A stretch of DNA of 64,000 nt from the NCBI RefSeq assembly GCF_000966285.1, contig NZ_KQ031391.1, forward strand, positions 62,001 to 126,000, in the 5' to 3' direction. A model generated the notes under the pieces. The model worked only from the letters and a program-made list of their open reading frames with translations, did not search any database and was not told the origin of the DNA. Made by a program: the position numbers and the translations under genes. This document shows positions 1 to 9,182 of the stretch, one piece after another; within the stretch, counting starts at the first letter, position 1; the number at the start of each line of letters is the position of its first letter. The stretch comes from Pseudofrankia sp. DC12 (GTDB taxonomy: Bacteria; Actinomycetota; Actinomycetes; Frankiales; Frankiaceae).

Positions 1-558
1 CTGCGCGCCATCACGGACGCCGCCGAGGTGGTGCTGCACTGCGACGGCGCCCGGCTCTGGAACGCCGCGGTCGGCCTCGGCGTCGAGCCGAGCCAGCTGG
101 GCCAGCTGTTCGGGACGCTGTCGGTGTGCCTGTCGAAGGGGCTGGGCGCGCCGGTCGGGTCGCTCGTCGTCGGCGACGCGGCGCCCGTCGCCCGGGCCCG
201 GGTGTGGCGCAAGCGGCTCGGCGGCGGGATGCGCCAGGCCGGGGTGCTCGCCGCCGCGGGTCTGTACGCGCTGCGCCACCACCTGGACCGGCTGGCCGAC
301 GACCACCGGCGGGCCGCGGCCCTGGCCGCGGTGCTCGCCGACGCCGCGCCCGGCTGCGTCGAGCCGAAGCACGTCGACACCAACATGATCTTCCTACGGG
401 TCGACGACGCAACCACCTTCCTGGCCCGGGCTCGGGAGCAGGGGGTTCTCGTCGGCGCCTCCGGGCCCCGCGAGGTCCGCCTCCTGACCCACCTGGACGT
501 GGACGACGCGGACATCCGCGCGGCCGGCGACGTCCTCGCCCGGTTGCTCGCCGGCTGA
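1..558 (+). CDS. Low-specificity threonine aldolase / beta-eliminating lyase, 3' part
   Basis: The frame is open from base 1 to the stop at 558, so the gene starts upstream of the window. The visible 185 residues are the C-terminal half of a fold-type I PLP enzyme. A DGAR motif (about residues 15-18) is the usual cofactor-contact segment, and [11 protein letters not shown] carries the Schiff-base lysine near residue 46. This arrangement is typical of low-specificity L-threonine aldolases, which split L-threonine or allo-threonine into glycine and acetaldehyde in the cytosol. Related beta-eliminating lyases share the motifs, so exact substrate is inferred. Confidence 0.85.
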   Translation: MRAITDAAEVVLHCDGARLWNAAVGLGVEPSQLGQLFGTLSVCLSKGLGAPVGSLVVGDAAPVARARVWRKRLGGGMRQAGVLAAAGLYALRHHLDRLADDHRRAAALAAVLADAAPGCVEPKHVDTNMIFLRVDDATTFLARAREQGVLVGASGPREVRLLTHLDVDDADIRAAGDVLARLLAG

Positions 559-706
559 CCACCGGGCCGCGTGGCCGGGGCTGCGCCACGGAGTGACGGC
601 CCAGCGCGCCTGAACGGGCCAGCGGGCCGGGCCTGGGACGGCCACGGCACGCGCCAGGTCGGCGGAAACGGGTCCGGCGCGCCGTTTCGGCCGCAGAATC
701 GCCCTC

Positions 707-1948
707 ATGACGTCTCCTGCGCCCGCGTCCCCGGACGGCACGGTCCCGGCGGGCCCGAACGCGCAGGACACGGACGCGCAGGGCACGGACGCGCAGGGCA
801 CGGACGCGCAGGGCACCCCGGCGCAGGACCCGGGCGGGCCCGGCGCCGCTGGGCTGCACGCGGTCGCGCGGGGCACGGTCGCACGGGGCTTCGAGGCGGT
901 GCGGGCGGCGTTCGAGCGGGTGCTGGCCGAGGCGACCGGCACGGGCTCTGCCGTCGCCGCCTGGCACGACGGGGCCTGGGTCGTCGACCTGTGGGGCGGC
1001 CGGGCCGACGCCGCCGGCACGACCGGGTGGGACCGCGACAGCATCGTCATGCCGTACTCGGTGACGAAGCCGTTCGCGGCCGTCTGCGCGCTGCTGCTCG
1101 TCGAACGCGGCCAGCTCGACCTCGAAGCGCGGGTCAGCCACTACTGGCCCGGCTTCACCGCGCCGGCGACGGTCCGCCATGTGCTCGCCCACCAGGCCGG
1201 CCTGGTGGCGTTGGAGACGCGGCTGCCGACCGCGGCGCTGTTCGACTGGGAGCTGATCTGCGCCGAGCTCGCCGCCACCGCGCCGCTGTGGACGCCGGGC
1301 ACCGCGCACGGCGAGAGCGCGCTGTTCTACGGCCACCTCGTCGGCGAGCTGGTCCGCCGCGTCGACGGGCGGGGGCTCGGGGAGTTCCTGCGCGCCCAGG
1401 TGTGCGGGCCGCTGGGCCTGGACTTCGCCGTCGGCCTCGGGCCGGCGCAGCAGCGGCGGTGTGTCGAGCTCACCGGCCTGGACGCCGACTTCCGCGCGCG
1501 GACGGCGGCCACCCGCCCCGAGACCTACCGGCGCGCGGTCGGGAACCCGCCGGGCGTCCAGGACGGTGCTGTCGTGAACAGCGCGCGGCTGCGGGCCGCC
1601 GAGATCCCGGCGGTCAACGGCCACGGGACGGCGCGCGCCGTCGCCGGGCTGTACGCGGCGCTGCTGTCCGGGCGGCTGCTCGGGCCGGGCCTGCTCGCCG
1701 AGGCGTCGACGGCCCAGTGCTCGGGTGTCGACCGGGTGATGGGCGGGGCGAACGCCTGGGGGCTCGGCTTCGGCGTCGACGACGACGGGTTCGGCATGGG
1801 CGGGCTGGGTGGCAGCCTCGGCTGGGCCAGCCGGGACGGCCGCTACGCCTACGCCTTCCTGACCGGCTCGATGGGTGACCACGCCCGCTCGACCGCGGTG
1901 GAGAACACGCTGCGAGACTGCCTCGGGCTCGCGCCGCTCCCCCAGTGA
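707..1948 (+). CDS. Beta-lactamase-family serine hydrolase (esterase / class C-like)
   Basis: A 413-residue protein of the beta-lactamase/D-aminopeptidase/EstB superfamily. The nucleophile tetrad SVTK lies at residues 118-121 and a YGH triplet near residue 208 takes the place of the usual Y-x-N. A glycine-rich GLGGSLGW near the C-terminus fits the third active-site strand. There is no signal peptide; the first 45 residues are low-complexity and carry a DAQGT repeat. Members are mostly cytosolic esterases or peptidases, so the substrate cannot be given. The ATG at 707 is the first start in frame; a later start is possible because the repeat region is unlikely to be part of the fold. Confidence 0.8.
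   Translation: MTSPAPASPDGTVPAGPNAQDTDAQGTDAQGTDAQGTPAQDPGGPGAAGLHAVARGTVARGFEAVRAAFERVLAEATGTGSAVAAWHDGAWVVDLWGGRADAAGTTGWDRDSIVMPYSVTKPFAAVCALLLVERGQLDLEARVSHYWPGFTAPATVRHVLAHQAGLVALETRLPTAALFDWELICAELAATAPLWTPGTAHGESALFYGHLVGELVRRVDGRGLGEFLRAQVCGPLGLDFAVGLGPAQQRRCVELTGLDADFRARTAATRPETYRRAVGNPPGVQDGAVVNSARLRAAEIPAVNGHGTARAVAGLYAALLSGRLLGPGLLAEASTAQCSGVDRVMGGANAWGLGFGVDDDGFGMGGLGGSLGWASRDGRYAYAFLTGSMGDHARSTAVENTLRDCLGLAPLPQ
766..810 (+). repeat. Three tandem 15-bp units in the serine hydrolase N-terminus
   Basis: Three in-frame copies of a 15-bp unit (consensus GGGCACGGACGCGCA; the first copy differs by one base) encode a D-A-Q-G-T repeat. Being a multiple of three, expansion or loss keeps the frame, so the unit number may vary between strains. 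Confidence 0.85.
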
Positions 1949-2065
1949 CGGGCCGCGCGCGAGGCGGCGGTCACGGCGCCTGCCTGCGGGCGGCGCCGGC
2001 CCGATAGCATCGGCGCAGGGCGGACGACCGCCCACCTGGCGCAGGCACGCACGGAGGGTCCACTG

Positions 2066-2320
2066 GTGAGCGACACGCACGAGGCGCACCGCGCCAAGCC
2101 CCTGTCCTGGGTGATGGTCGCGGTCATCACCATCGGCACCGTCGTCGGGACGTTCGGCGTCTGCCTGGCGTCCTGGCCGGTCTCGATCATCGGGGCCGCC
2201 GTGGTGGTCCTCGGTGCCGTCATCGCCCTGGCCACCGGGATCATGGAGGACGTCGACGAGGCGGCCAGCCGCGACCTGTGGCCGATCGGCGGGCGCGACC
2301 GCCGCGAGATCTCCGCCTGA
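2066..2320 (+). CDS. Small two-helix membrane protein (HGxxPAAW-like)
   Basis: An 84-residue protein with two hydrophobic segments (about residues 14-35 and 37-58) separated by a short turn, and a charged C-terminal tail. The N-terminal EAHRAKPLSWVMVAV resembles the HGxxPAAW family of small actinobacterial membrane proteins, although the signature itself is degenerate here. Start GTG at 2066 is preceded by GGAGGG at a good distance. Function of the family is unknown. Confidence 0.7.
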   Translation: MSDTHEAHRAKPLSWVMVAVITIGTVVGTFGVCLASWPVSIIGAAVVVLGAVIALATGIMEDVDEAASRDLWPIGGRDRREISA

Positions 2321-2409
2321 GTCCCGGCCGCCGGCGTCGAAGCCCGGCGGTCTTGGAACCACGCGTCCGAAGCGGCCCGTGCCCCACGCCCGGAGCACGG
2401 GCCGCTTCG

Positions 2410-2556
2410 TCATGCCGGCCGCTTTCGCGCGCCCGGCCGGTCCGTGCCCGCGGCTGGTTGTCGTCCCCGCAGCCGGTTGACCAGGTCGGGCTCACGCAGC
2501 AGCGCGCGGGCCATGGCGACGAACTGGAAGCCCTCGGCCATCGCCGTGTCCATCCG
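2410..2556 (-). pseudogene. C-terminal remnant of an old yellow enzyme-type flavin oxidoreductase
   Basis: Read on the minus strand, this stretch gives MDTAMAEGFQFVAMARALL followed by REPDLVNRL, the conserved segment that closes the TIM barrel of NADH:flavin oxidoreductase/2,4-dienoyl-CoA reductase proteins. No start or upstream barrel is present, and the end runs into unrelated residues. It is a leftover of a deletion beside the tetR gene. Confidence 0.6.
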
Positions 2557-2560
2557 GCGG

Positions 2561-3268
2561 TCAGCCGAGCAGGGCGTCGAGCAGCTCTCTGACGAGGTCG
2601 GCGAGCCGCGCCGGCTCGGCGGCGGCCAGCGCCGGCAGCGTGCCAGCGGTCCTGGCGGCGCCGACCCCGATCAGCACCATCGCGGCGAGCTCGGCGCGCA
2701 GCTCGGTGTCGGGCGCGGCGTCGTCCCGAGCCCCGGCCGCCCGCAGCACCGGTAGCACCTGCTGGGCCAGCCGGGCGGCGGTCGCGGCCCGGGCGGCCTC
2801 GTCCAGGTCGCAGCGGAAGACGTTCTGGCCGACCGTGCTCGCCGGCCCGTCGCCCCACCGCTCGACCATCCGGGCGAGCAGCTCGGCGAGCGCGACGTCC
2901 GCGTCCTGACCGCCCTCGTCCTGCCGGCCGTCGGCGGACGGGCCGGGCCGGGCCGGGCCGGCGTCGCCCTCACCCGCCGTGACCGGCGCGGCGACGCCCG
3001 GGTGGGCAGCTCCGCCGGCAGCCTCCCTGGCGGCACCGACGACAGGATCGGCGGCGAGGACCGCCTGGTAGAGGCCATCCTTGCCGCCGTAGTACCGGGC
3101 GATCAGGGCGGCGTCGACGCCGGCCCGCTCGGCGACGGCCCGCAGCGCCGTGCCGGTGTAGCCACGTTCGGCGAACAGCTCGGCGGCGGCGGCGAGCAGC
3201 CGGGCCCGGCTGCGCCCGGCGTCCCGGCGCCGGGACGCCGCGTCCACGGCCGGGCCGGCGGGGGTCAC
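2561..3268 (-). CDS. TetR-family transcriptional regulator
   Basis: A 235-residue regulator. Residues about 15-60 form the TetR helix-turn-helix (RSRARLLAAAAELFAERGY, then AVAERAGVDAALIARYYGGKDGLY). The remaining part is an all-helical ligand/dimer domain with an Asp/Gly/Pro-rich insert near residues 95-120 that is unusual for the family. Its GTG start overlaps the stop of the MFS pseudogene by 4 bp (GTGA), so the two were one translationally coupled unit; the regulator probably controlled that exporter in response to its substrate. Confidence 0.85.
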   Translation of the reverse strand: MTPAGPAVDAASRRRDAGRSRARLLAAAAELFAERGYTGTALRAVAERAGVDAALIARYYGGKDGLYQAVLAADPVVGAAREAAGGAAHPGVAAPVTAGEGDAGPARPGPSADGRQDEGGQDADVALAELLARMVERWGDGPASTVGQNVFRCDLDEAARAATAARLAQQVLPVLRAAGARDDAAPDTELRAELAAMVLIGVGAARTAGTLPALAAAEPARLADLVRELLDALLG

Positions 3269-4057
3269 GCGGCCGCCGCCGGGCCGGTCGCGGGGTTCGA
3301 CGCGACCTGGACCGGCAGGACCGCGGCCAGCGCGCCCGCCGGTGCCGGACTGGTCGAGGCACGGCCCCGGCGCCGCGCGAGGCCCAGCAGGCCGCCGACG
3401 AGGCTCACGGCGCCTAGCAGCAGGAACGCCACCATGTAGCCCGTGTCGCGCGGCAGCAGGCCGCCGGCCGGCGTGAAGCCGGCGAGCAGCGAGGCGACCA
3501 GGGCACTGCCCATCGACCCTCCCACCACCAGCAGGGCCTGGTTGAAGCTCGTCGCGCTGCCGGTCTCGGTCAGCGGCACGTGGGTGATGATAAGCGTCGG
3601 CATGGCGGCGAACGACGTCCCGACGCCCGTGCCCATCAGCGCCGTCGCGAGGCAGATCTCGACGAGGTGGTCGCGCTCGGCGGCCAGGCCGAAGCCGGCC
3701 GTCGCGACCAGCAGGCCACCGAGCAGCAGTACGGACGCCGTGCCGAACCGCGCTCGACCACCCGCGCGGCCCGGGCCGCGACCAGCGTCCCGACCGACAG
3801 CGGCATGATCATCAGACCGGCCGGCCGACTCCCCCGCCGAAGCCGTAGCCGGCGGACAGCGGCGTCTCGACCAGCCGGATGATCAGCGAGACGATGCCGA
3901 ACAGGCCGAAGCCCATGAAGACCACGGCACCGTTACTGACCAGCACCGGCACCGGGGTCAGGTAACGCAGGCCGTCGCCGCGCTGGCCGACGGCACCCCG
4001 CTGCAGCTCGGCATCACCCGGTTCGTCGCGGCCCGCGTCGAGCTCGACATCGGGCAC
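3265..4057 (-). pseudogene. Broken MFS drug transporter (DHA2-like), C-terminal half
   Basis: Two reading-frame pieces belong to one 14-helix MFS exporter. The upstream piece (to about 3812) has VVFMGFGLFGIVSLI and LVETPLSAGYGFG. The downstream piece (3636-3265) has PTLIITHVPLTETGSATSF and the last helices. Between them, one lost base after GYGFGG (near 3835) and another near 3748 restore a continuous protein, so the gene has two single-base frameshifts. The first half of the transporter is missing: beyond about 3950 the minus-strand reading is not MFS, while the plus strand reads a short C-terminal tail ending at a stop at 4085-4087. This marks a deletion junction. Confidence 0.7.
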
Positions 4058-4093
4058 GCGGACCTCGAACTGGACGGACCGGCGTAGCGCTGG

Positions 4094-5113
4094 TCAGCTG
4101 TTCACGGCTGGCAGACGGGTGAGGAACTCGCCGAGGCGGCCGGCGAAGACGTCGTTGTCGTCGCCGGCGACCATGTGGCCGGCGCCGGTGACATCGACGT
4201 ACTCGGCGTGCGGGATGAGCTCCAGCAGCTCGGCCACGCCCTCTTCGCTGACGATGTCCGACTGCTTGCCGCGCACCAGCAGCGCGGGGACGCGAATCGA
4301 GCGGGCCGCGGCGCGCAGCCGGTCGGTCTGCAGCGTCTTCTCGGCCTCGGCGGCGAACTCCTGGGCGGTCATGTCCGCCGCGCCGGCGAACAGGCCGGGC
4401 CGATCCGCACCGGGCAGGACCGTGTCGCCGAGCTCGCGGCGAGCCTCGTCACGGATCTTCATGAAGGCCGGGTCCCAGTGCCAGTACCAGCGGCCGTCCC
4501 GTAGCCGCAGGTTCTTCCGCAGCCCGGAGAGGCTGGCCGGCTTCTGCCGGTTCGGGTTGTAGGCGGCGATCGCCGCCGCCGCGTCCTCCAGGCTCGCGAA
4601 ACCCGCCGGCGCGGACGACATGAACTCGAAGATGTGCCTGATGCCGGCGGGCTCCAGCCGGGGGGTGATGTCGACCAGCACGAGGGCCCGGCCCAGCGAC
4701 GGCGTGCGGGCCTGGGCCAGCAGCGCCGTGATGCCACCCATCGACGCCCCTACCAGCACCGGCGGCTCGCCGAGCTGGGTGACGATCGCGTCCAGGTCGT
4801 CGGCCATCGCGTGGTGGCTGTAGTCCTGGGCCGGGTCCCAGTCGGTGTCGCCGTGGCCACGGGCGTCGACGGCGACGGCCGACCAGCCGAGCTCGGCGAG
4901 CCGCTCGCCGGTGCGCCGCCACGAGTGCCGGGTCTGGCCGCCACCGTGCAGAAGCAGCACGACGCCGTGGCGGGGCGCGCCGGCCGGCGGATCCCAGCGG
5001 TCCCCGGCGAACCGCAGCCCATCGGCCGTGAAGCTGGTCGCCGCCGCCGGCCGTGGGCCGTGGAGGACCCCGCCGTCGCCGCGCGGGCCCGGGTCCTGCT
5101 CCTGGACGCTCAC
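4094..5113 (-). CDS. Alpha/beta hydrolase
   Basis: A 339-residue alpha/beta-fold hydrolase. HGGG near the oxyanion site, the nucleophile elbow G-A-S-M-G-G and a C-terminal GAGHMV carrying the catalytic histidine are all present, giving a complete Ser-Asp-His triad. No signal peptide, so probably cytosolic. The GTG at 5113 was chosen because GGGAGGGGG lies just upstream; the frame remains open to an ATG at 5254 without a binding site. It is transcribed divergently from the luciferase-like gene at 5302, and the 188 bp between them must hold both promoters. Substrate unknown. Confidence 0.82.
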   Translation of the reverse strand: MSVQEQDPGPRGDGGVLHGPRPAAATSFTADGLRFAGDRWDPPAGAPRHGVVLLLHGGGQTRHSWRRTGERLAELGWSAVAVDARGHGDTDWDPAQDYSHHAMADDLDAIVTQLGEPPVLVGASMGGITALLAQARTPSLGRALVLVDITPRLEPAGIRHIFEFMSSAPAGFASLEDAAAAIAAYNPNRQKPASLSGLRKNLRLRDGRWYWHWDPAFMKIRDEARRELGDTVLPGADRPGLFAGAADMTAQEFAAEAEKTLQTDRLRAAARSIRVPALLVRGKQSDIVSEEGVAELLELIPHAEYVDVTGAGHMVAGDDNDVFAGRLGEFLTRLPAVNS

Positions 5114-5301
5114 CGGCCACCCCCTCCCTCGATCTCCCAGCAAACCACAAGTCATCGTTCGTTGACATCGATGCGGTCCCAGGGGCCGCGCTGGCGACCC
5201 GCTCGATACGGTCACAGTGACGGTCAGGTGCTCAGGCGAACCGGGCACAACCATCGGGCACAGCGATCAGACACAGCGGACGAGGCAGAGGGGCGTGGCG
5301 G

Positions 5302-6162
5302 ATGAAGCTGGACGGCGTCGGCATCTGGAGCAGCCAGCTGCGGTTCGGCGACCCGGCCGCCGCGGCGGCGGCCGCGGCCGAGCTCGACGACCTGGGCTAC
5401 CGGGCGCTGTGGATACCCGACATGGGCGGCCCGGTGTTCGACGCGTTGGAGAACCTGCTGGGCGCGTCCCGGCGGGCGGTGATCGCCACCGGCATCCTGA
5501 ACCTGTGGATGCACGAGCCGGCCGACGTCGCCGCCGGCCGGGCGGCGCTGGTCGAGAAGTTCGGCGACCGGCTGCTACTAGGCATCGGGGTGAGCCACGC
5601 CCCGCTCATCGACCAGCAGGAGGCGGGCCGGTACCGGCTGCCACTGCGCGCGATGACGGGCTTCCTGGACGCCCTCGACGCGGCGTCGCCGCCGGTCCCG
5701 GTGGCCGACCGGGTGCTCGCCGCCCTCGGCCCGAAGATGCTGGAGGTCGCGCGGACGCGGTCCGGTGGCGCGCACCCGTACCTGGTCACGCCGGAGCACA
5801 CCGCGTCCACCCGCGCCGCGCTGGGCGCCGGGCCGCTGCTCGCCCCGGAGCAGACCGTCGTGCTGACCGACGACCGGGCGGCCGGGCTCACGATCGGGCG
5901 GAAGTTCCTCGCCGGGTACCTCCAGCTGCCGAACTACGCGAACAGCCTGCGCCGGCTCGGTTTCACCGACGACGACATCACCGAGGTCAGCGACCGCATC
6001 GTCGACGCGACGATCGCCGTCGGCGACGAGGCGGCGATCGCGCAGCGGGTCGGTGAGCACCGGGCCGCCGGCGCCGACCATGTCTGCGTGCAGGTCCTCA
6101 ACGCCGACAACTCCTTCCCCACCGAGGAGTGGCGCCGGCTGGCGCCCGCCCTGCTCGGCTGA
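5302..6162 (+). CDS. Luciferase-like (LLM) F420-dependent oxidoreductase, TIGR03620-like
   Basis: A 286-residue bacterial-luciferase-like TIM-barrel protein. Features of the actinobacterial F420 subfamily include the N-terminal GIWSSQLRFGDP, the LGYRALWIPDMGGPVFDAL segment, the GVSHAPLID loop and a C-terminal GADHVCVQVL near the barrel end. Such enzymes transfer hydride between F420H2 (or FMNH2) and an organic substrate in the cytosol; the substrate is not predictable. ATG at 5302 follows a purine-rich GAGGCAGAGGGG stretch. It is divergent from the alpha/beta hydrolase. Confidence 0.82.
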   Translation: MKLDGVGIWSSQLRFGDPAAAAAAAAELDDLGYRALWIPDMGGPVFDALENLLGASRRAVIATGILNLWMHEPADVAAGRAALVEKFGDRLLLGIGVSHAPLIDQQEAGRYRLPLRAMTGFLDALDAASPPVPVADRVLAALGPKMLEVARTRSGGAHPYLVTPEHTASTRAALGAGPLLAPEQTVVLTDDRAAGLTIGRKFLAGYLQLPNYANSLRRLGFTDDDITEVSDRIVDATIAVGDEAAIAQRVGEHRAAGADHVCVQVLNADNSFPTEEWRRLAPALLG

Positions 6163-6226
6163 GCCGGACGCGCCGCCCGGGGGCGGGGTGATCTCCGCCG
6201 CCCGGGCGGGCGCTTGGCGCGGGCTG

Positions 6227-6589
6227 TCAGGGGAACCGACGGGTCATCGGCTGGCGCTGGTGGGCCGCCCTGGTGAGCCAGCGCAGCGTCGGCGCCTTCG
6301 GCTCGGTGCCGGTCTGCCGGGCGCTGGCCGCCGACCGGGGGGGCCAGTCGGTGACGGTCGCCCGGCGTGGCAGGAACGCCACGTCCGTCCAGTCGACCCG
6401 CAGGCCTCCGCACACGGCGCAGCGGCGCCCGAGCGCCGGCGACGGCACCGGGACATGGTGGCGGAAATAGGTCTCGAAGATGTCGCCCTCATAGTCCGAC
6501 CACCGGACCAGGTCGAAGCTCTCCCGCCACTGCGCGCCGCAGCGCCGGCAGCTGAACCGCACGTCGAGGGGCAGTTGTTCAATCTCCAT
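6227..6589 (-). CDS. Small zinc-ribbon-like protein of unknown function
   Basis: A 120-residue protein with two Cys pairs, CRRC (residues about 14-17) and CAVC (about 57-60), spaced like a C4 zinc ribbon. Between them lies an acidic/aromatic stretch (DLVRWSDYEGDIFETYF). The C-terminal 40 residues are basic and low in predicted structure. ATG at 6589 has an AGGAG site 6 bases upstream. It ends convergently with the luciferase-like gene. The function is not recognised; a metal-binding or nucleic-acid-binding role is inference. Confidence 0.6.
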   Translation of the reverse strand: MEIEQLPLDVRFSCRRCGAQWRESFDLVRWSDYEGDIFETYFRHHVPVPSPALGRRCAVCGGLRVDWTDVAFLPRRATVTDWPPRSAASARQTGTEPKAPTLRWLTRAAHQRQPMTRRFP

Positions 6590-6844
6590 CAGGAACTCCT
6601 AGCGGCCCTAACCCGTGGATCTTCCCGGGCCTGGTGACGGCGGCCCGGCGCCGGCCGGCGTCGTGGAGATCGTCGCCGGTCCAGGGTGCCGGCCCTGGGC
6701 AAGGATGCCCGGACAGGTCGCCCTCAACCGGTCGGCCGGGTCCGATCCGCGCAGGCCGGGCGGGGCGGCGGGGCGGGGCGGCGCGCCGCGCCGGGAGCGA
6801 GGACGCTGGCAGGGCGCGGACCAGGGAGGAACGACCACAAGATC

Positions 6845-8557
6845 ATGGCTGAGAAGCGGACGGCGACGGCCCGGGACACGGCGGGCTGCCAGCTGGGCCT
6901 CGCGGAGCACCTGCGCACCCCCGAGCTGGTCTTCGGGATCGTGCGGACCGTCGGCACCGAGATCGCGCCGGTGGTCCAGGAGCTGCACGCCGCGCTCGCC
7001 GCGGCGAACTACCTGGTGTTCCGGATCGACCTGGACACCCTGCTCGCCCCGCTCGTCTCGGCCCTGGAACCCCCGGCGGACGAGCCGACCCGCCGCGAGC
7101 TGCTGATGGACGCCGGGGACCGGCTGCGCGACGAGCTGGGCCGGGCCGACGGGGTCGCGCTCGCCGGCGTCCGGGAGATCCACCGGATCCGCGGCGACGC
7201 GGCGGTGGACCACGCCCGGCCCCGCGCGTTCGTCCTGGATGGTCTGAGCCACAAGGCCGAGGTGGAGACGCTGCGCCAGGTCTACGGCCGGCGGGCCTTC
7301 TTCATCGCCGCGGACGCGCCCCGCCCGGAGCGGGCCCGGCTGCTGGCGCAGCTGTTCGAACGCAGCTCCGGCCTCGACGCCACCGACGCGGAGCGGGCCG
7401 CCACCCACGCCGTCGACCGGGACTTCGGGCTCGCGACCAGCCTGACGGCCCCGCCGGTGGGCCGCGGGATGCGGCTGTCCTCGTCGGCGGCACTGGAGCG
7501 CTGTGACCTGTTCGTCCGCTGCGACGACCCGACCCAGACCCGCCGCCACGTGCGCCGCCTGGTCGAGTGCATCCACAGCCACCCGTTCCACACGCTGACC
7601 ATGGACGAGCTGGGGATGGCCGCGGCCTACCGGGGCTCGCTGACGACGGCGGTGCTCGCGCGCCGGGTCGGCACGGCCATCATGGTCGACGAGCAGATCG
7701 TCGCGGTCGGCGCGAACGAGGTGCCGAAGGCCGGCGGCGGCTATTACCACACCGAGAGCCAGCCGGACGGCCGCGAGTTCATGGCCGGCCTGGACGCCTC
7801 CGACGGCATCCGGGCGCAGATCCTCGCCGACCTGCTGGCCCGGCTGCGCCCTGGCTGGTTCACCCCGGAGCTGCAGAAGCGCACGATCGCGGAGCTGACC
7901 CAGCTGGCGATCAACGACGAGGACATCCGCGACGCCGACCTGTTCGACGTCATCGAGTACGGCCGCACGACGCACGCCGAGATGGTCGCGATAACCTCGG
8001 CGGCCCGGCGCGGCATCGCGATCGGCGGTGGCACCCTCTACTCCACGACGTTGCCCTGCCACGAGTGCACCCGCAACATCATCGCCTCGGGGCTGGCCCG
8101 GGTCGTCTACCTGGAGCCCTACCAGAAGAGCAAGGGCGGCGAGCTGCACCGCGACGCGATCGACCTCTTCCCAGAGCCGGTCTCCCCCAGAGCCAGCCAC
8201 GCGGGCCCGGCCGGCCGGGCGGACCGGGTCTCAATCGAGCCGTTCTCCGGCTTCTCGCACAACCGGCTGTCGGACCTGTTCTCCTGGGTGCCGCGCAAGG
8301 CCGACGACGTGCGGCGCACCGCCGGCGAGCCGATCCGCCTCGACGGGCGGGCCGTCATCTGGCGGGCCCACGAGGCCGCGCTGCGCCCGAGCATCAGCGA
8401 CCCCGCGTTCGCCGAGACCGACGGCCTGACCCGCCTCGTCACCGAGATGCGCGTCCTCGCCGCGCTGCCCGACGGTCGTCCCCGGGCCGACTGCGCGCCG
8501 CTGGCCGACCTCGAGGAGCTGCTGGACAGGATCGCCGGCACCCTCGACGGTGGCTAG
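6845..8557 (+). CDS. Anti-phage dCTP deaminase (AvcD-like, P-loop plus cytidine deaminase)
   Basis: A 570-residue two-domain protein. The N-terminal third is the kinase-like P-loop domain of stand-alone anti-phage dCTP deaminases; the loop reads GIVRTVGTEI (residues 31-40), lacking the usual GK[ST]. The C-terminal half is a zinc-dependent deaminase with H377-A-E379 and P404-C405-H-E-C408, so all zinc ligands and the proton-shuttle glutamate are intact. Known relatives become active on infection and deaminate dCTP, depleting it for phage DNA synthesis; in Vibrio the enzyme is held inactive by an adjacent small RNA. ATG at 6845 follows GGGAGGA; the frame is open further upstream without a better start. 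No partner protein gene is adjacent. Confidence 0.8.
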   Translation: MAEKRTATARDTAGCQLGLAEHLRTPELVFGIVRTVGTEIAPVVQELHAALAAANYLVFRIDLDTLLAPLVSALEPPADEPTRRELLMDAGDRLRDELGRADGVALAGVREIHRIRGDAAVDHARPRAFVLDGLSHKAEVETLRQVYGRRAFFIAADAPRPERARLLAQLFERSSGLDATDAERAATHAVDRDFGLATSLTAPPVGRGMRLSSSAALERCDLFVRCDDPTQTRRHVRRLVECIHSHPFHTLTMDELGMAAAYRGSLTTAVLARRVGTAIMVDEQIVAVGANEVPKAGGGYYHTESQPDGREFMAGLDASDGIRAQILADLLARLRPGWFTPELQKRTIAELTQLAINDEDIRDADLFDVIEYGRTTHAEMVAITSAARRGIAIGGGTLYSTTLPCHECTRNIIASGLARVVYLEPYQKSKGGELHRDAIDLFPEPVSPRASHAGPAGRADRVSIEPFSGFSHNRLSDLFSWVPRKADDVRRTAGEPIRLDGRAVIWRAHEAALRPSISDPAFAETDGLTRLVTEMRVLAALPDGRPRADCAPLADLEELLDRIAGTLDGG

Positions 8558-8606
8558 CGCCGCGTCAACCGTGGTCGGGCGGGTAGCCATGGTCCGGGTC
8601 GGGGTC

Positions 8607-9182
8607 CTACCTCAGGTTGTCCGCGCGCATTTTCTGAGCCTTGCTACCCGTGGACCGTCTCCCCCGCGACGCCGACGGCGTCGAGCACCGCCGGGGCGTC
8701 GTTGTGGCTGTGGGCGAAGCCGAGGTCGCGTTCGATCCGCACTCGCCGCCGACCGGTAGGCGAGGATGTAGGCGCGTTGGTAGCCGTCGGTGGTGTTGCC
8801 ACCGGAGCCGTGCATCCGCCGCTGTCGTGGACATCGGTGAGGGCGATGAAGGCGTTCGCGGTGCCGAGCCCGTGGGAGTCGCAGAATCGAAGGTGATCTT
8901 CTACGGCGCGGCCGTAGGCATCGACGGTGTTCGGCGCCCGGCCGATGTTCGCCGTGAACTGTAACCAGCGACGAGCATGCTCATTGCAGGTGATCAGTGG
9001 GAACCGATCCCACGCCGCTGTGGCCACGGCCAGACCGTAGAAGGCCGCCGGCCACGAGCGACCACACGACACCCGCATCCATGAGAAGGCCCACGGCCGG
9101 ACCGTGCTCTCGGTAAACCGAGCGGGCGATGGGTCCGGCCGTGGGGGCTGGCGGAACAGGCGCTGACCGGGCCACCTGCTGT
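8607..9182 (-). pseudogene. Tyrosine recombinase/integrase remnant (core-binding domain)
   Basis: Minus-strand frames contain HARRWLQFTANIGRAPNTV followed by DAYGRAVEDHLRFCDSHG, the SAM-like N-terminal core-binding helix of phage-type integrases. Upstream (ARSVYREHGPAVGLLMDAGV) and downstream (GGNTTDGYQRAYILAYRSAA) pieces lie in other frames, so there are at least two frameshifts. No catalytic R-H-R-Y domain is left. The decayed integrase sits just beyond the dCTP deaminase gene, suggesting the defence gene once lay at the edge of an integrated element. Confidence 0.6.

Noticed and set aside
11-2413. 800-codon minus-strand open frame
   Set aside because: It is antisense to the serine hydrolase and small membrane protein genes, Arg/Pro-rich and without any domain; a GC-bias shadow.
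8550-8964. Plus-strand short frames after the deaminase
   Set aside because: They lie antisense to integrase-like sequence and have no recognisable content.
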